Assembly (NCBI GenBank): GCA_025961275.1 | Contig: JAOQNJ010000001.1 | Span: forward strand, 4,051,353 to 4,115,352 | Source of the DNA: Providencia alcalifaciens | GTDB lineage: Bacteria > Pseudomonadota > Gammaproteobacteria > Enterobacterales > Enterobacteriaceae | Direction: 5' to 3' | Length of the DNA: 64,000 nucleotides | Shown: positions 62,847 through 64,000 of the stretch, piece by piece | Layout of the letters: the number at the start of each line of letters is the position of its first letter | Position numbering within the stretch: position 1 is the first letter of the stretch | The notes under the pieces: generated by a model | Databases searched by the model: none | Seen by the model: the letters and a program-made list of their open reading frames with translations, nothing else | What the model was told of the DNA's origin: nothing | Made by a program: the position numbers and the translations under genes

Positions 62847-63758
62847 ATGTATATAGTAGCTTACTTTTCTATCTTATTTTTTGTTTTTTTCTGTATGTAT
62901 TGTTATAGAGGATACTTTCCATTAACTGAAAAAAGCTTAGATAAACAAAAATTATTTTGGGCTGCCTTGATTATCCCTCTATTATCTTGTCTATATTTTG
63001 GAATTCCTGTGTGGTCTAATTATTCATTTGACATGTCTGCTAATGGGTATAGCGAGTTTTTGAAAATTAGCACTTTACCATTATATATTTTGGCATCAGC
63101 TCCTATTTTTGCAGCATTTGTAGCAAATACACATAGAACGATTCAAACTGCAAAGCAAATTACGGAAACAGAAAAAAAGAATAAAGTAGATCTTGTTTTC
63201 TCTAAGTATAACTTTGCAAATGAAAGGCTAAGTAAAGTTACTTTTTTATGTGGAAGGAAATTAGCATCTACCGATACTATCATACTTCTTTTTTTTCATA
63301 TTAAAGATACTGGTTTATATATAAATAAAAAAGCAGTTAACGAGTTGAATTCAAAAATTTTTAATATGATTAAAATTAGAAATAAAATTGAGGTGGATAT
63401 TGATAGGGTTAATGATAGCTGTGAGGAAAGTGAAATCCCTGATATTTTGAATGAAATTGGTGAATGTCTTAGGGAAATTGACAGTACTTATATATTTATA
63501 TGTATGAGGCTAGGAATTTATTTTGATGATAATTCGGACTCGCAGTCGAGTCATCCTTCTATGCTAAAAAGTCCGATAAGTAAAAACATTAGTTTAGAAT
63601 ATATTTTAGGTGATGGAGGTAGAATTAAAGCTCAAATTCAAGCTCATGTAGATATGTTCATACATGATTTAAAAAAGATAATTGATATATTATCTATTAT
63701 AGATGAGCGTGTAAAAAACTGTTATGAAAAAGAAATTACATCCAAAGTGAATGGATAG
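62847..63758 (+). CDS. Membrane protein between int and attR, candidate superinfection-exclusion or defence gene
   Basis: 303 residues. Three hydrophobic helices (about 1-21, 38-54 and 76-92) precede a cytosolic helical domain starting FVANTHRTIQTAKQITETEK and FSKYNFANERLSKVTF, with an amphipathic C terminus (IHDLKKIIDILSIIDERVKN). The AKQITETEKKNK-helix layout is common in unassigned prophage membrane proteins and toxin-like effectors of defence systems, but I cannot assign a family. It begins one base after the int stop and is very AT-rich. Co-transcription with cI-int would make it a lysogen-expressed cargo. Confidence 0.65.
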   Translation: MYIVAYFSILFFVFFCMYCYRGYFPLTEKSLDKQKLFWAALIIPLLSCLYFGIPVWSNYSFDMSANGYSEFLKISTLPLYILASAPIFAAFVANTHRTIQTAKQITETEKKNKVDLVFSKYNFANERLSKVTFLCGRKLASTDTIILLFFHIKDTGLYINKKAVNELNSKIFNMIKIRNKIEVDIDRVNDSCEESEIPDILNEIGECLREIDSTYIFICMRLGIYFDDNSDSQSSHPSMLKSPISKNISLEYILGDGGRIKAQIQAHVDMFIHDLKKIIDILSIIDERVKNCYEKEITSKVNG

Positions 63759-63773
63759 AGTATTACATAAGTT

Positions 63774-63792
63774 TGGCGACAAACTGGCGGCA
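63774..63792. promoter_or_regulatory. Candidate integrase arm-type sites, right end
   Basis: TGGCGACA (63774-63781) and TGGCGGCA (63785-63792) are direct repeats 11 bp apart. The same two words, also 11 bp apart, lie just inside attL (32762-32780). Confidence 0.55.
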
Positions 63793-63885
63793 GAGAACCA
63801 GAACCCTCCTGAATAACCATTAGTTACCGTTTTCTATCCTTTTGATAAATATCTAATTTATTGATTTATAAAGGATAGGGAACGT

Positions 63886-63987
63886 ACTCATAATCGATTG
63901 GTCGCTGGTTCAAGTCCAGCAGGGGCCACCAAATTTTAGCTGTTAAATCAGCACATTAAGCCACTTTTAACGAAGTGGCTTTTTTGT
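63886..63987. repeat. attR: right prophage attachment repeat with tRNA 3' fragment
   Basis: Perfect 102-bp copy of 32647-32748. It contains only the last 46 bases of tRNA-Ile2 (to 63931) plus the terminator hairpin; the 5' half is absent, so no tRNA is made here. The host chromosome resumes after 63987. Confidence 0.93.
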
Positions 63988-64000
63988 ATCTGGTAGTCAT

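Larger units (their letters stand above)
32647..63987. mobile_element. Prophage, P2/HP1-like structural genes with 186-like control, apparently complete
   Basis: 31,239 bp from one copy of the attachment repeat to the next. All expected blocks are present and open: integrase, CI, Cox/Apl, CII, rolling-circle Rep, Ogr-type activator, portal, terminase subunits, scaffold, capsid, head-tail completion, sheath, tube, lysis genes, chaperone, tape measure, baseplate, fibre and spike. No broken phage gene was found. A cos site should exist but was not recognised. Cargo genes sit at 54404-55165, 60910-61836 and 62847-63758. Confidence 0.92.

Noticed and set aside
63886-63931. Second tRNA-Ile gene at the right end
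   Set aside because: Only the last 46 bases are present; acceptor 5' strand, D arm and half of the anticodon arm are missing, so it is part of attR.

Overview
The window looks like a chromosome segment of a gamma-proteobacterium of the Morganellaceae, most probably Providencia. The backbone genes keep the enterobacterial order and proteins (arcB-elbB-mtgA; dolP-diaA-yraN-lpoA facing rsmI; rnpB; yhaK/yhaJ; yqjF-K-E-D-A; alx-sstT-fadH). Base composition is AT-leaning, and the accessory genes resemble those of Providencia/Proteus. Genus is an inference; no search was run.

Layout. 1-7450: housekeeping genes (redox signalling, cell wall, outer membrane, replication timing, 16S rRNA methylation, RNase P RNA). 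7450-11570: accessory islet with a MITE-like repeat, four 46-bp tandem repeats, an IS3-family remnant, an orphan Hcp gene carrying a frameshift, a coupled DUF4225-like gene split by an IS3-family element, and a facing pair made of an Hcp-like protein and a two-helix membrane protein. 11930-19940: a conserved but poorly understood catabolic operon (KDPG-type aldolase, SelA-like ammonia lyase, amidohydrolase, membrane proteins DUF4310/DUF4311, DUF4312, a glycine-rich SFCGS protein, a PRD protein) with its own PRD/EIIA regulator upstream and repeated GTGGAAAT sites between them. 20390-32440: a nucleotidyltransferase gene with an in-frame stop, yhaK/yhaJ, the yqj envelope genes, alx behind a manganese riboswitch, sstT, fadH and a GNAT acetyltransferase.

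32616-63987: tRNA-Ile2(CAU) and a prophage integrated into its 3' end, bounded by a perfect 102-bp direct repeat. It looks complete: P2/HP1-like capsid and terminase block (Q,P / O,N,M,L), HP1-type contractile tail (DUF2586 sheath, DUF2597 tube), holin-endolysin-Rz/Rz1 cassette, tail chaperone with a canonical A AAA AAC frameshift site, tape measure, baseplate W/J/I, tail fibre plus assembly protein, and a fused hub-spike. Control is of the coliphage 186 type: cI and int rightward, cox/apl-cII-rep leftward. A perfect LexA box sits in front of a small leftward gene in the position where 186 keeps its SOS antirepressor gene tum.

The parts most worth following are: two unassigned membrane proteins packed into the lysogenic cI-int operon (60910-61836 and 62847-63758), which are good candidates for superinfection exclusion or phage defence; the SOS-controlled small gene; a third membrane/coiled-coil cargo gene (54404-55165); the DUF4310/4311/4312-SFCGS operon, which looks like an uncharacterised sugar-acid uptake system; and the inactivated Hcp/DUF4225 module.
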